Source: GCA-2862585 sp049890295
GTDB taxonomy: Bacteria > Bacteroidota > Bacteroidia > Flavobacteriales > UBA7312
Assembly: GCA_049890295.1 (NCBI GenBank)
Contig: JBMHBP010000009.1
Span: forward strand, 1-64,000
DNA: 64,000 nucleotides
Direction: 5' to 3'
The translations under genes were made by a program, and so were the position numbers. This document shows positions 45,609 to 55,010 of this stretch, piece after piece (position 1 is the first letter of the stretch; each line of letters opens with the position of its first letter). A model generated the notes under the pieces. It was not told where the DNA came from and searched no databases. It saw only the letters and a program-made list of their open reading frames with translations.

Positions 45609-46712
45609 TTAGTTATTGATTAATCTAAATTCTGTTCTTCTATTTATTGCATGTTCTCTTTCAGTACAAGAAACGCCATCCGAACATCTATTTTTAAGTC
45701 GTACTTCTCCATATCCATTAGCTACCAATAAACTGGGATTTATTCCTCTTATCTGTAAGTATTTAACAACTGCTTGAGCTCTATTTTCTGAAAGTGTCTG
45801 ATTAGACTCATAAGTTCCCCGAGAATCAGTATGAGAAGCAATTTCAAGCTTTGCAGTAGGATTATTAGCTAGAATAGGTAATAACTTATTATCAATAATA
45901 TCCTTAGCTTTATTAGTTAGATTAGCACTGTTTAAATCCCAGTTTATAGGCAAAACTTGGTATTCAACTAAACTACAATCAACTTCTTTCCAACTGGTTA
46001 ATCCGCCTTTCTTCTTTAAAACTTCTCTAGTAATTGTTTTATACTCGTCAGGAATAATTTCTTCAATTGTTTTAGCGTTTTCCACTTTAATGGTTTTAGT
46101 AATAGTAGCGTATTCAGCAGGTTTAATTTCTTCAATTACTTTTGCTTGTTCTATTATAACTCGCTTTGTATAATTAGATTTTTGACCTTTTAATGGTTTT
46201 CTGTTGACTGTTGCATTATTGATTAATTTTTTGACTGGTATTATTTCAAATTCTGCTGGATAACCTTTATAACACCAATATTTACAATCATCAGGATTAC
46301 TAGATTCACAATCTGGATTTGATCCTCCAATTTCCCATTGAGCATACTTTGGCTTTATTTCAATAGTTTCATAATCGTCTTTAAATGATGCCGGAGTAGC
46401 TGTAAAATAGTAGGCATTTTCTTTTTTGGTATAGTCAACCGATTCTTTACCCCATTTTGCAGGAATTACTTTTAGTTTTTTCTCAGCTTCTTTTACAATT
46501 ACTCTTTCTGTTATTTTTTCAAACTTTGCAGGAATTGTTTTAAGAATTTTATGAGAAGGTTTTACTAAAACTTTGATTTCTTCATTTACGTAAACATCAG
46601 GAGTTGTACATCTTACATAACATTTACCTGGTTCAGGATTTTCAGGTAAATCCTGAGAAAATGATTGTGTAATAGCAAAAAATAAAAATAATAGAATAAG
46701 TGTTCTTTTCAT
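45609..46712 (-). CDS. OmpA-family outer-membrane protein with internal repeats
   Basis: A 367-residue protein with a signal peptide (1-19, ending at SFS) and a C-terminal OmpA peptidoglycan-binding domain (about 250-367, with IASHTDSRG and the NGYGE motif). The middle (about 50-245) contains repeated units of the form IPAxY-x-TIT-x-VxVxxAKxxEEI, at least four copies with variable spacing. The early CYVRC motif suggests a disulfide. Such proteins usually link the outer membrane to peptidoglycan; the repeats may form a stalk. Confidence 0.8.
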   Translation of the reverse strand: MKRTLILLFLFFAITQSFSQDLPENPEPGKCYVRCTTPDVYVNEEIKVLVKPSHKILKTIPAKFEKITERVIVKEAEKKLKVIPAKWGKESVDYTKKENAYYFTATPASFKDDYETIEIKPKYAQWEIGGSNPDCESSNPDDCKYWCYKGYPAEFEIIPVKKLINNATVNRKPLKGQKSNYTKRVIIEQAKVIEEIKPAEYATITKTIKVENAKTIEEIIPDEYKTITREVLKKKGGLTSWKEVDCSLVEYQVLPINWDLNSANLTNKAKDIIDNKLLPILANNPTAKLEIASHTDSRGTYESNQTLSENRAQAVVKYLQIRGINPSLLVANGYGEVRLKNRCSDGVSCTEREHAINRRTEFRLINN

Positions 46713-46759
46713 GACAATAAGGATTTAATATTTAAAGCAAATATACCCTTATAATTTTA

Positions 46760-48220
46760 TCATTGGTACTTTTTGGACTCTATTAATACAATTTCAGAAA
46801 GTTGCTCAACACCAATACTTCCTTTTATAGCGTTAACAATTATCTTTTTGTCTTTATCCAGTAGATACACTTTAGGAGTTCCATTTATATCATATATTTG
46901 CTTGATATAAGGAAATGGGGTCACGTAAGGATCGTTTTGTCTATCAAATTCGCCATCAATAAATGTTTTAAACTCAGCAACATTTATCCAGTCACCAGTA
47001 TCATAGGTGTTTATGAAATCAACCCATTTTTCTCTATCCAATTCAACACAAACAGCTACTACCTCAATACTAATTCCATCAGCAAGCCATTGGTCATAGT
47101 TTTGTTTAATAGCTGGTATTTCTTTTTTACAATGCCCACAATCTGGATCATAAAAAATAATCATAGTCAAATCAGTTGAAATTTGATGTAAGTTGTGTAT
47201 GACCTCTGAGGAGTCTCTAAGAACTAAATTAGGAGCTTTTGAGCCAATAATTAATGGTTCAATAGTTTCTGCTCTGTCAACAATTTTAAACATTTGGGCT
47301 TCATCTATCCAATCAACTTCATTAGTAGCATAATATTTGTTTACTAAATGGACAAATACTTTTTCTTGACCCATAATTTTTGAACGTTCATAGTTAGAAG
47401 TTAAATAGGAGACAAGGTATTTAAACACTTCTGGATTTTGTTTTGACTTGGAAATAAGATAATCACATGAAATAATCAAGGAGTCCGGTGTTTTTGCAGT
47501 CAAATTTTCCAAGTAAGTATTTATTTTACTGTGAAAAACAGGTGATCTTAATAAACGACTATCTGAAAAGTCAAAATTGTCAAAAAAATGAGATTTGTAA
47601 TACTTAAATTGAAAGGTACTATCAATGGTGCCATCAGTATTTACAGGTGATTCTGGAACATCTATCTCTTTACTTGCTAATAAAATTTTACTAAAAAATA
47701 TATCGGGATTTTCAGAAGTAAAATTTTCTTGGAATTGCATCACAGTATTACCAAGTTCTTGTATTTTATCTTCAAGTTGTGTTTTTTCTTGACCAGCTAA
47801 ATTTTCAGATTTTGATTGTAAAGATTTAAGTTTAAGTTGTTGCTGAGCAATGTATTGCATATATCCATAAAATTTTTTGTTTTCAATAGAATTCTCAAAT
47901 TTCATTTTGCCAATCAAATCGTCTTTACTTGTAGTAAATGAAAAATTATTTTCTGTAATAACAACTTCAAAATAATTTCCATCGGGAAGAACTACCATAT
48001 ACATCCCATGTTCTAATGCTGTTTCTCCTTCAAACACAAAACGTCCATTATTATCAATAATTGCTGTGTCTTTTGCATATTGTTTGTTGCCATAATAGTA
48101 GGCTAGCATACAGGTGCTATCTGAAAGTCCAACAACTTGACCTTCATATTTATAACCCTGTGCAATAGCTGATAAAATGGAAAATAATCCTAAAAATATT
48201 AGTGTTAATTCTTTTTTCAT
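46760..48220 (-). CDS. TlpA-like thioredoxin-fold protein with DUF4369-type N-terminus
   Basis: A 486-residue exported redox protein. Signal peptide at 1-21. Residues ~22-110 are a DUF4369-like beta domain, ~120-320 a helical DUF5106-like region, and ~325-486 a thioredoxin fold with the CGHC active site at Cys361 and Cys364 in YDPDCGHCKKEIP. It probably works in periplasmic disulfide reduction or cytochrome assembly. The gene stands alone between the OmpA gene and the EamA gene on the same strand. Confidence 0.85.
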   Translation of the reverse strand: MKKELTLIFLGLFSILSAIAQGYKYEGQVVGLSDSTCMLAYYYGNKQYAKDTAIIDNNGRFVFEGETALEHGMYMVVLPDGNYFEVVITENNFSFTTSKDDLIGKMKFENSIENKKFYGYMQYIAQQQLKLKSLQSKSENLAGQEKTQLEDKIQELGNTVMQFQENFTSENPDIFFSKILLASKEIDVPESPVNTDGTIDSTFQFKYYKSHFFDNFDFSDSRLLRSPVFHSKINTYLENLTAKTPDSLIISCDYLISKSKQNPEVFKYLVSYLTSNYERSKIMGQEKVFVHLVNKYYATNEVDWIDEAQMFKIVDRAETIEPLIIGSKAPNLVLRDSSEVIHNLHQISTDLTMIIFYDPDCGHCKKEIPAIKQNYDQWLADGISIEVVAVCVELDREKWVDFINTYDTGDWINVAEFKTFIDGEFDRQNDPYVTPFPYIKQIYDINGTPKVYLLDKDKKIIVNAIKGSIGVEQLSEIVLIESKKYQ

Positions 48221-48267
48221 AGTACTAAATTAAATATTCTCTATTTATAAACGATAATTGTTTAAAT

Positions 48268-49146
48268 CTATTTTAACGCCTTATTTTTAAGATAACCATC
48301 AATAAAAACAGCTGCGATAATAATTAGTGACCCTACATAAAATGAAAGGTTCATACTTTCTGAATCTCCAAAAATAATCAATGCTAACAAAATACTGTAT
48401 ATAGGTTCTAAATTAACTGCCATAATAACATTGTAGGCTGATAATTTTTTCATCACTTCAACACTCACAACAAATGCAAAACTTGTACATAATCCGCCTA
48501 ATACTATAAGGTAAATAACATCATTAGTACTTATTTTTAAACTAGATATTGAAAAATCCTGCTTGAATAAAAAATACACTGAAATCATCATTAGTCCAGC
48601 TAGCATTTCAATAAATGTGATTTTTTCTGCCTCTACTTTTGAAATATAAATCCCATTATAAATAGTAAATATAGTAGCTAAAAAAGCTGCTATTATGCCA
48701 TATACAAAACCCATTATATATGTGGATTCTGCATTCATAGCAACTCCAATAGCTAATAATACTACTAAACCTAAAATAAACTCCCTAAGTATTACTTTTC
48801 GTTTTAAAATAATTGGCTCTAAAAAAGTTGAAAATAGGGAAGAGGTACCCATGCAAACAACTGCTATAGATACATTAGATATTTTAATGCTCTCAAAAAA
48901 GAATAACCAATGTGCTGCAACTACTAACCCAACACCAAAAATTTTGATAAAATCAACTTTTTTTATCTTAAAACCTATTGTAAAATATAGATAAACGGCA
49001 ATTAATAACAGTGCAAATAGCATTCTATACCAAACAAGTACATCAGATGATGTATGAATTAACTTTCCCAATACACCGGTAAAGCCCAATAGGATAACTA
49101 TTAAGTGCATACTCAATAGACTATTATTTTGTACAAATTGTCTCAA
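48268..49146 (-). CDS. EamA/DMT-family transporter
   Basis: A 292-residue inner-membrane protein with ten hydrophobic helices in two EamA-like halves. Features such as WYRMLFALLLIA and the C-terminal EPIYSILLALIIFGDSE are typical of the drug/metabolite transporter family. The substrate cannot be read. It is divergent from yaaA, with 58 bp between starts. Confidence 0.9.
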   Translation of the reverse strand: MRQFVQNNSLLSMHLIVILLGFTGVLGKLIHTSSDVLVWYRMLFALLLIAVYLYFTIGFKIKKVDFIKIFGVGLVVAAHWLFFFESIKISNVSIAVVCMGTSSLFSTFLEPIILKRKVILREFILGLVVLLAIGVAMNAESTYIMGFVYGIIAAFLATIFTIYNGIYISKVEAEKITFIEMLAGLMMISVYFLFKQDFSISSLKISTNDVIYLIVLGGLCTSFAFVVSVEVMKKLSAYNVIMAVNLEPIYSILLALIIFGDSESMNLSFYVGSLIIIAAVFIDGYLKNKALK

Positions 49147-49204
49147 AAATCATTAATTTTAACTTGCAAATCAAAATCTTTGTTTTTAATAATACAAGTA
49201 AAAT

Positions 49205-49978
49205 ATGTTAGCAGTTGTTTCTCCAGCAAAATCACTAAACTTTGAAAGTGATTCTCCAATAAAACTACATTCAATTCCAGATTTTTTAGATACAAGTCAA
49301 ACAATCATAAATGAATTGCAAGCATTGTCACCAAAAGAAATTAGTTCATTAATGAATATAAGCGACGACTTAGGAATATTAAATTACGAACGTTTTCAAC
49401 AATGGAAAACTCCATTTAATCTTTCTAATGCTAAACAAGCAGTTTTTGCATTTTCTGGCGATGTTTATAATGGATTAGAAGCAAGTTCTTTGTCTTCAGA
49501 AAATATTGATTATGCTCAAAAACATTTTAGAATTCTTTCAGGTTTATATGGAATTCTAAAACCACTTGATTTGATTCAAGCATACAGACTTGAGATGGGA
49601 ACTAAAATTAGAGTATCATCCAAAAAAGATCTTTATAATTTGTGGAAAGAGAAAATAACATTCAATGTTCTAAACGATTTAAAAGAAAGTAAAACCAACT
49701 ATTTACTGAATTTGGCTTCAAATGAATACATAAAATCAATTGATTTAAAACAGCCAGATTTTGATGTTATTACGCCAATTTTTAAAGATTTCAAAAATGG
49801 GCAATTTAAAATGATTAGTTTTTTTGCCAAAAAAGCACGTGGCATGATGGCTAGATTTTTCATAGAAAATAAAATTAAAAATCCAGAAGATTTGAAAGGG
49901 TTTAATTTAGATGGATATAGCTACAATGAAGAATTGTCAGCGGAAAAACCATTTACATTTACAAGAATACATAGCTAA
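49205..49978 (+). CDS. yaaA: Peroxide stress protein YaaA
   Basis: A 257-residue cytoplasmic protein of the YaaA/DUF328 family, which in E. coli limits free iron and DNA damage under hydrogen peroxide. The start MLAVVSPAKSLNFE and the later FSGDVYNGL, FRILSGLYGILKPLD and KARGMMARF are the conserved blocks. Length and motifs are complete. Confidence 0.95.
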   Translation: MLAVVSPAKSLNFESDSPIKLHSIPDFLDTSQTIINELQALSPKEISSLMNISDDLGILNYERFQQWKTPFNLSNAKQAVFAFSGDVYNGLEASSLSSENIDYAQKHFRILSGLYGILKPLDLIQAYRLEMGTKIRVSSKKDLYNLWKEKITFNVLNDLKESKTNYLLNLASNEYIKSIDLKQPDFDVITPIFKDFKNGQFKMISFFAKKARGMMARFFIENKIKNPEDLKGFNLDGYSYNEELSAEKPFTFTRIHS

Positions 49979-50453
49979 ACTCTTCTTGATTTAACTATTT
50001 ATAGTCTGTCACCATCTAGATAATTACTCAAGTAAATATCAGATTTAGTGTTAATAACTTTTTTTTTGACCGTGATGTAGTACTTATTTATTTAAAAAAT
50101 AAAAATTGAATGAAAATTATAAATTGATTAACGTATTTTATCTTATAATTTAAAAAATATACAATAATTAAATTTGCTTTATTACACATAATAGATTGAT
50201 TTACAGTATATTATATATTTAATCAGATGTTAATTAGATTTATAATCACGCTATAATTTTTAGAATAAAAAAAATTAATATCTAATGTCTGTCATATTTC
50301 TTTAACATGTAATGACTTTTATAGTAATATGGGGAAGAATATTGTCAATAAGTATTTTTATTTTTTTGTATATTTCAGATAGAGGTAGCCATTTTTTTAT
50401 AAATTGAACACTTATTTAATAACTAATTAATTTTAAACTTTAAATTTTATATT
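49979..50453. other. 475-bp gene-free, AT-rich region
   Basis: No coding frame of note on either strand. The stretch is extremely AT-rich. A TAAATTTG match to the -7 consensus at 50169-50176 would give the next gene a long leader of about 270 nt; a looser TATATTTC lies near 50369. I see no conserved RNA structure by eye. It may be the promoter and leader of the 66-residue gene. Confidence 0.4.
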
Positions 50454-50654
50454 ATGGCATTTTCACACACAAATAGTAAAGGTCAGACTTACTTCTTAAA
50501 TTCTAAAGACGTTACTTTAAAGTCTACTGGAAGAGTTCAAACAATTTATTTCTTTTCAAAAGACGAGCGTAGCACTGGTTTAGATGCGGTTCCAGCTGGA
50601 AAGACAGTCGTAGAAAACCCAAAAACTGGTCTTCCTTTTCTAAAGAAAGCATAA
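50454..50654 (+). CDS. Small conserved protein, 66 residues, probably highly expressed
   Basis: A soluble basic protein, MAFSHTNSKGQTYFLNSKDV..., with no signal or membrane part. It has the pattern KGQTYFLNSK then QTIYFFSK, AVPAGKTVVENPKTGLPFLKK, which I recall from small uncharacterised proteins in several bacterial phyla. The gene stands alone, has a long upstream region and is followed by a strong terminator, which fits independent and strong expression. No function is known to me. Confidence 0.7.
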   Translation: MAFSHTNSKGQTYFLNSKDVTLKSTGRVQTIYFFSKDERSTGLDAVPAGKTVVENPKTGLPFLKKA

Positions 50655-50675
50655 TTATAACTCAAATAACGAGTT

Positions 50676-50706
50676 AAAAAACCCCTTCTTGAGAAGGGGT
50701 TTTTTT
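50676..50706 (+). terminator. Intrinsic terminator after the 66-residue gene
   Basis: CCCCTTC pairs with GAAGGGG around a TTGA loop, flanked by A-run and T-run, giving a long GC-rich stem followed by seven T. It begins about 20 bp after the stop codon and can also act in reverse, but no reverse gene lies nearby. Confidence 0.9.
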
Positions 50707-50778
50707 ATTATATCACTTCAAACCTATTTAATAGGGATAAAAGGTTAGCTTTGCAAGCATTAACAAAAGTATATACAC

Positions 50779-52407
50779 TTGAAAAATTTCTCAGATTTAG
50801 GCCTATCAAAGTCATTAAATAAAGTTCTTCCAGAATTAGGTTTCGAGAAACCAACTCCAATTCAACTCCAATCTATTCCTCTACTCTTAAATGAAAAGCA
50901 AGATTTTATTGGTCTTGCACAAACTGGAACCGGAAAAACTGCTGCATTTGGTTTACCACTATTGCAGTGGATAAATTCAAAAAATAAAAGTACACAAGCA
51001 CTTGTTCTAGCACCTACAAGGGAGTTAGGACAACAGATTGCTCAACAATTAACTACTTTTTCAAAATATTTATCTGGGGTTAAAATTCAATCTGTATATG
51101 GTGGTGCTTCCATCGTAGTTCAGATGAAGGATATAAAAAAACATAATCCTCAAATTATTATTGCTACACCAGGAAGACTTCTAGATTTGATTAGAAGAAA
51201 AGTTATTAATTTGAGTACAGTTAAATTTGTGGTACTGGACGAGGCTGATGAAATGCTCAACATGGGATTTAAAGAAGATTTAGATCAAATTCTTTCATTT
51301 ACTGGAGATGAAAAGAATACCTGGTTGTTTTCAGCTACAATGCCAAAGGATATTAGAGCAATTATTAAAAATTACATGACTAATCCTGTTGAAGCAAAGG
51401 TATCAACAGGAAATCAAGTCAACGAAAATATAAAACACCAATATTGTCTCTTAAAATCATCAGAAAAATTTGAAGGTCTAAAACGTATTTTAGACTCTGA
51501 AGAACAATTTAGGGGAGTTATATTTTGTAGAACACGCTTAAAAACTCAACAACTAGCCGACGAGCTTAATAAAAATGGCTATCTATCTGAAGCCTTACAT
51601 GGTGACTTATCTCAAGCTCAAAGAGATAGGGTAATGAAGCGATTTAAAAGCCACAATCTAAAAGTATTAATAGCAACTGATGTTGCTGCTCGTGGTATAG
51701 ATGTAAATGATTTAACCCACGTAATTCATTACGCTTTACCAGATGACCCATCCTATTACACACACAGAAGTGGGCGAACCGCCAGGGCTGGCAAAAAAGG
51801 AGTTTCAATTTCACTTTTAACCAAAAGAGATTTAAGAAAACTTGATATTCTTGAACGTAGCTTAAAACTTAAAATTGAAAAAATAAATGTTCCAACTGTA
51901 GATAGTATTTTATCAACTAGACTGAATAAATGGGCACAGTCAATTATAGATACGCCAACAAATAAAAAAATGAGAGGCGAAATCCTTACAAATATCCAAA
52001 TGCAACTAGGTCAATTGACTTATGAAGAATTAGTAGAAAAGCTCGTAAATAAAGAAATTGAAGCCTTAAATTATAATAACGCTCCATCAATAAGCAACAC
52101 ACCTTCTACAAGAAAAAAAGAGAATAGAAAATCAGAAAGAACTTCAACAAGAGATAAGAGATCTACAAAAAAGAGAGTACGTTTTTTCATGAACATCGGT
52201 AAAGTTGATGGTGTTAATAAAGGTGATATTCTAGATTTCATAACTGATACCGCAAAAATTAGAAAGTCTGATATTGGAAATATTGACATTCAAAAAAATT
52301 GCAGTTTTATAGAAATTGATAATAGGCATTCAAAATCATTTTCAAATCACTTCAAAGGAATTTTTGTTGATGGAAGAGAACTAAGAGTAAATAAAGATTC
52401 CAAGTAA
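50779..52407 (+). CDS. DEAD-box RNA helicase with DbpA-type RNA-binding tail
   Basis: A 542-residue ATP-dependent RNA helicase. The motifs are in order: Q-motif GFEKPTPIQ (21-29), Walker A AQTGTGKT (47-54), DEAD box near 155, SAT near 185, and HRSGRTARAG near 330. The final ~80 residues after a basic linker (TRKKENRKSERT) form a DbpA-like RNA-binding domain. The start is TTG (50779-50781), which gives the usual N-terminus. It probably acts in ribosome assembly or cold adaptation. Confidence 0.93.
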   Translation: MKNFSDLGLSKSLNKVLPELGFEKPTPIQLQSIPLLLNEKQDFIGLAQTGTGKTAAFGLPLLQWINSKNKSTQALVLAPTRELGQQIAQQLTTFSKYLSGVKIQSVYGGASIVVQMKDIKKHNPQIIIATPGRLLDLIRRKVINLSTVKFVVLDEADEMLNMGFKEDLDQILSFTGDEKNTWLFSATMPKDIRAIIKNYMTNPVEAKVSTGNQVNENIKHQYCLLKSSEKFEGLKRILDSEEQFRGVIFCRTRLKTQQLADELNKNGYLSEALHGDLSQAQRDRVMKRFKSHNLKVLIATDVAARGIDVNDLTHVIHYALPDDPSYYTHRSGRTARAGKKGVSISLLTKRDLRKLDILERSLKLKIEKINVPTVDSILSTRLNKWAQSIIDTPTNKKMRGEILTNIQMQLGQLTYEELVEKLVNKEIEALNYNNAPSISNTPSTRKKENRKSERTSTRDKRSTKKRVRFFMNIGKVDGVNKGDILDFITDTAKIRKSDIGNIDIQKNCSFIEIDNRHSKSFSNHFKGIFVDGRELRVNKDSK

Positions 52408-52413
52408 TCATTA

Positions 52414-54285
52414 ATGAATTATTTATCTGTTGATACTATTTCCAAGAGTTATGGAGAAAGAGTACTTTTTGAATCAATAACATTTGGAATTTCAAAGGGA
52501 GATAAAATCGCTCTAATAGCCAATAATGGTAGTGGCAAATCTACTTTACTAAAAATTATTGCATCTATAGATAACCCTGATGAAGGTAAGATATCTTTTA
52601 AAAAAGGGGTTTCAACCGCTTATTTGCCTCAAGTATCAGATTTTGATGATAACTTATCAATAAGAGAAGTTATCGACAATACCCCAACAAAAGTTAGACA
52701 GCTAATCAAAGAGTATAATTCACATCTTAAACAGATTGAAAAAAATAATAATACTCTCAATAATAATATATTAGAAGAGTTAACTAATAAAATGGATAAA
52801 TACAATGCTTGGGACTATGATAGTAGAATTCAAAAAGTATTGTCCATTTTTAACTTGAATGATACTCAAAAAAAAATATCAACCTTATCAGGGGGTCAAA
52901 AAAAACGCTTATCACTGGCATTACTACTTATTGATGACCCAGAACTATTATTGTTAGACGAACCGACAAATCATTTGGATATAGAGATGATTGAATGGTT
53001 AGAAAAATATCTTCAGCAACAAAGCATTACTCTTTTAATGGTGACTCATGATCGCTACTTTTTAGATAGAGTATGTAATAGAATACTAGAGCTCGAAGAT
53101 GGTACTTTATACAACCATAAAGGTAATTATTCTTACTTTTTAGAAAAACGTGCTATTCGCGAATCCAATTTTAATACCGAATTATCGAAAGCTGGTAAAT
53201 TATTAAAAAAAGAACTTGAATGGATAAGACAGTCTCCTAAAGCAAGGACTACTAAATCAAAAGCTAGGATTAATAGCTTTAATACTCTTAAGAAGAAAGT
53301 TTCTGGCAAGAAAATAAAACAAGAGCTCAAACTAGATGTTAAAATGAGTAGAGTAGGAGGCAAAATACTTGAACTTAAAAAAGTATATAAGTCCTATAAT
53401 AATTTAAAAATTCTTCAAGGGTTTGATTACACATTCAAAAAAGGTGATAGAATAGGAATTATTGGTAAAAATGGAGTTGGAAAATCAACTTTTTTAAATA
53501 TTATAACAGGCAATGAAACCGCAGATAGTGGGAAAATAAATATAGGTGAGACAATTGTTTTTGGATATTTTTCGCAAAATGGTATTGAAATTAAGGAAGA
53601 TAAGCGAGTTATAGACTGCTTAAAAGATATAGCTGAAGTAATAGAAATGTCTAATGGCTCTAAAATTACAGCTTCTCAACTTTTAACACATTTCATGTTT
53701 CCTCCGAACGCACAACATACTTACATTTCGAAATTGAGTGGTGGAGAACAGAGACGACTTTTTTTGCTAATGACTTTAATGAAAAATCCAAACTTTTTGA
53801 TTCTGGACGAACCCACAAATGATTTGGATTTAATTACGCTAAATAGACTTGAAGAATTTTTGATAGACTTTCAAGGTTGTTTACTGATAGTATCTCATGA
53901 TAGGTATTTTATGGATAAGCTTACCAATCACTTATTTATATTTAAAGGAGACGGAGTTATAAAAGATGAATACTCAACTTATTCTGAATTTAGACAAAAA
54001 CAAATTGAAGAAGAAAAGGAAAATAAATCAACCCATTTAAATACTAAAAACGAATTAAAAAACAATAAATCTAATAAAGTCAGCTATAAAGACAAATATG
54101 AATATGAACAGCTATCAAAAGAAATTCAATCTTTAGAAAAAGACAAAAAAAATTTAGAGGAGGAACTTATAAATCAATCTCTTTCATTCGAAGAAATTCA
54201 AGGTATTAGCTTGAAGCTAAATGAAGTGATTACCGAATTAGATTCAAAAACTGACCGATGGATAGAGCTTGACGAATTATTTTAA
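52414..54285 (+). CDS. ABC-F family ATPase, Uup-like
   Basis: A 623-residue soluble protein with two ABC ATPase domains and no membrane part. First Walker A is NNGSGKST (37-44), signature SGGQKKRL near 166; second Walker A is GKNGVGKST near 352, signature SGGEQRRL near 444. A linker of charged helices joins them and a C-terminal coiled coil (about 560-623) follows. ABC-F proteins act on the ribosome. The gene begins 6 bp after the helicase stop, so the two are co-expressed. Confidence 0.92.
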   Translation: MNYLSVDTISKSYGERVLFESITFGISKGDKIALIANNGSGKSTLLKIIASIDNPDEGKISFKKGVSTAYLPQVSDFDDNLSIREVIDNTPTKVRQLIKEYNSHLKQIEKNNNTLNNNILEELTNKMDKYNAWDYDSRIQKVLSIFNLNDTQKKISTLSGGQKKRLSLALLLIDDPELLLLDEPTNHLDIEMIEWLEKYLQQQSITLLMVTHDRYFLDRVCNRILELEDGTLYNHKGNYSYFLEKRAIRESNFNTELSKAGKLLKKELEWIRQSPKARTTKSKARINSFNTLKKKVSGKKIKQELKLDVKMSRVGGKILELKKVYKSYNNLKILQGFDYTFKKGDRIGIIGKNGVGKSTFLNIITGNETADSGKINIGETIVFGYFSQNGIEIKEDKRVIDCLKDIAEVIEMSNGSKITASQLLTHFMFPPNAQHTYISKLSGGEQRRLFLLMTLMKNPNFLILDEPTNDLDLITLNRLEEFLIDFQGCLLIVSHDRYFMDKLTNHLFIFKGDGVIKDEYSTYSEFRQKQIEEEKENKSTHLNTKNELKNNKSNKVSYKDKYEYEQLSKEIQSLEKDKKNLEEELINQSLSFEEIQGISLKLNEVITELDSKTDRWIELDELF

Positions 54286-54663
54286 TTAAAATTTTATAGA
54301 CAAGTTTTTCCGTATACCTCTTGACATATTCTCTGCCTTTAATTTTATTATCATCGCATTTTCTCCAATAAAATATGTGTCAACAGTTTTAAACCAAAGT
54401 GCTAACCACTTATCAAAATGATAAGTGGTTAAAGGTGTTTTTTTATTTACTAAAATATGCTTCAACATAGGGTTACCATTATATTCAGTCCGCCCAAACA
54501 ATATCATAGACCAAAATTTATACATTTGAGGTAGGTGATGTACCCAATCAACTTTATGTATAACATTAAAAATATAATTTAAGTCTTCATCCTTACTCAC
54601 TTCACTGTAAAAGGAGTCTACCAACAATCGAATATCATCTATTGATTTTAATTCTCTTTTCAT
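54286..54663 (-). CDS. Group III truncated hemoglobin
   Basis: A 125-residue heme globin. The start is the ATG at 54661-54663, which overlaps the upstream stop as TAATG; a longer frame from 54735 would lie inside the upstream gene. The proximal heme ligand is His82 in TTYHFDKWLALW, and the FWSMILFG region corresponds to the CD corner. Group III globins are tied to oxygen or nitric oxide chemistry. The stop codon directly follows that of the convergent ABC-F gene. Confidence 0.85.
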   Translation of the reverse strand: MKRELKSIDDIRLLVDSFYSEVSKDEDLNYIFNVIHKVDWVHHLPQMYKFWSMILFGRTEYNGNPMLKHILVNKKTPLTTYHFDKWLALWFKTVDTYFIGENAMIIKLKAENMSRGIRKNLSIKF

Positions 54664-54959
54664 TAGAAAAGTAAAGCAAAAAATATCATTAAAATTGATA
54701 GAAAAGTCGAAACTAAAAACAGTAGTATTACCCATTTTATAGGTGATTGTGCTATAGCAGCCGTATTAGAAGCCATAGCTAAGGAAACAACCAATGCTAA
54801 TGGATAAAAGAACGAATTCTGATGTTGTTCAAATAAATAATAAACAGCAATTGAGCCTATAGCTGTACTTACTGTAATAGTAAACATCATTATTGAAAAG
54901 CGATAGAATTCTAATTTTTCCCAAAAAGATGAATCAATAGTTGTTTTGAAAAGTTTCAT
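54663..54959 (-). CDS. Small membrane protein coupled to the truncated globin
   Basis: A 98-residue inner-membrane protein with three hydrophobic segments (about 22-43, 50-68, 73-97) and a polar N-terminus. No motif is recognised. It is the first gene of a two-gene unit with the globin (TAATG overlap) and divergent from a Crp/Fnr regulator across 51 bp with a palindromic site. A role with the globin in gas or redox response is inferred from place. Confidence 0.6.
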   Translation of the reverse strand: MKLFKTTIDSSFWEKLEFYRFSIMMFTITVSTAIGSIAVYYLFEQHQNSFFYPLALVVSLAMASNTAAIAQSPIKWVILLFLVSTFLSILMIFFALLF

Positions 54960-54971
54960 GGTTTTAATAAT

Positions 54972-54988
54972 TTTGTATTATATACAAA
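54972..54988. promoter_or_regulatory. 17-bp inverted repeat between globin unit and Crp/Fnr gene
   Basis: TTTGTAT-TAT-ATACAAA has perfect 7-bp arms around 3 nt. It lies 13 bp before the membrane-protein start and 22 bp before the regulator start. A TAACTTTG -7 match (plus strand 54985-54992) on the reverse strand overlaps it. The place and symmetry make it the probable operator of the Crp/Fnr protein. Confidence 0.6.
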
Positions 54989-55010
54989 GTTACTAACTGA
55001 GTAATTTTTT

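Noticed and set aside
54664..54735. A 24-residue N-terminal extension of the truncated globin
   Set aside because: It would lie inside the upstream membrane-protein gene. The ATG at 54661-54663 has a TAATG overlap and gives a normal globin length.
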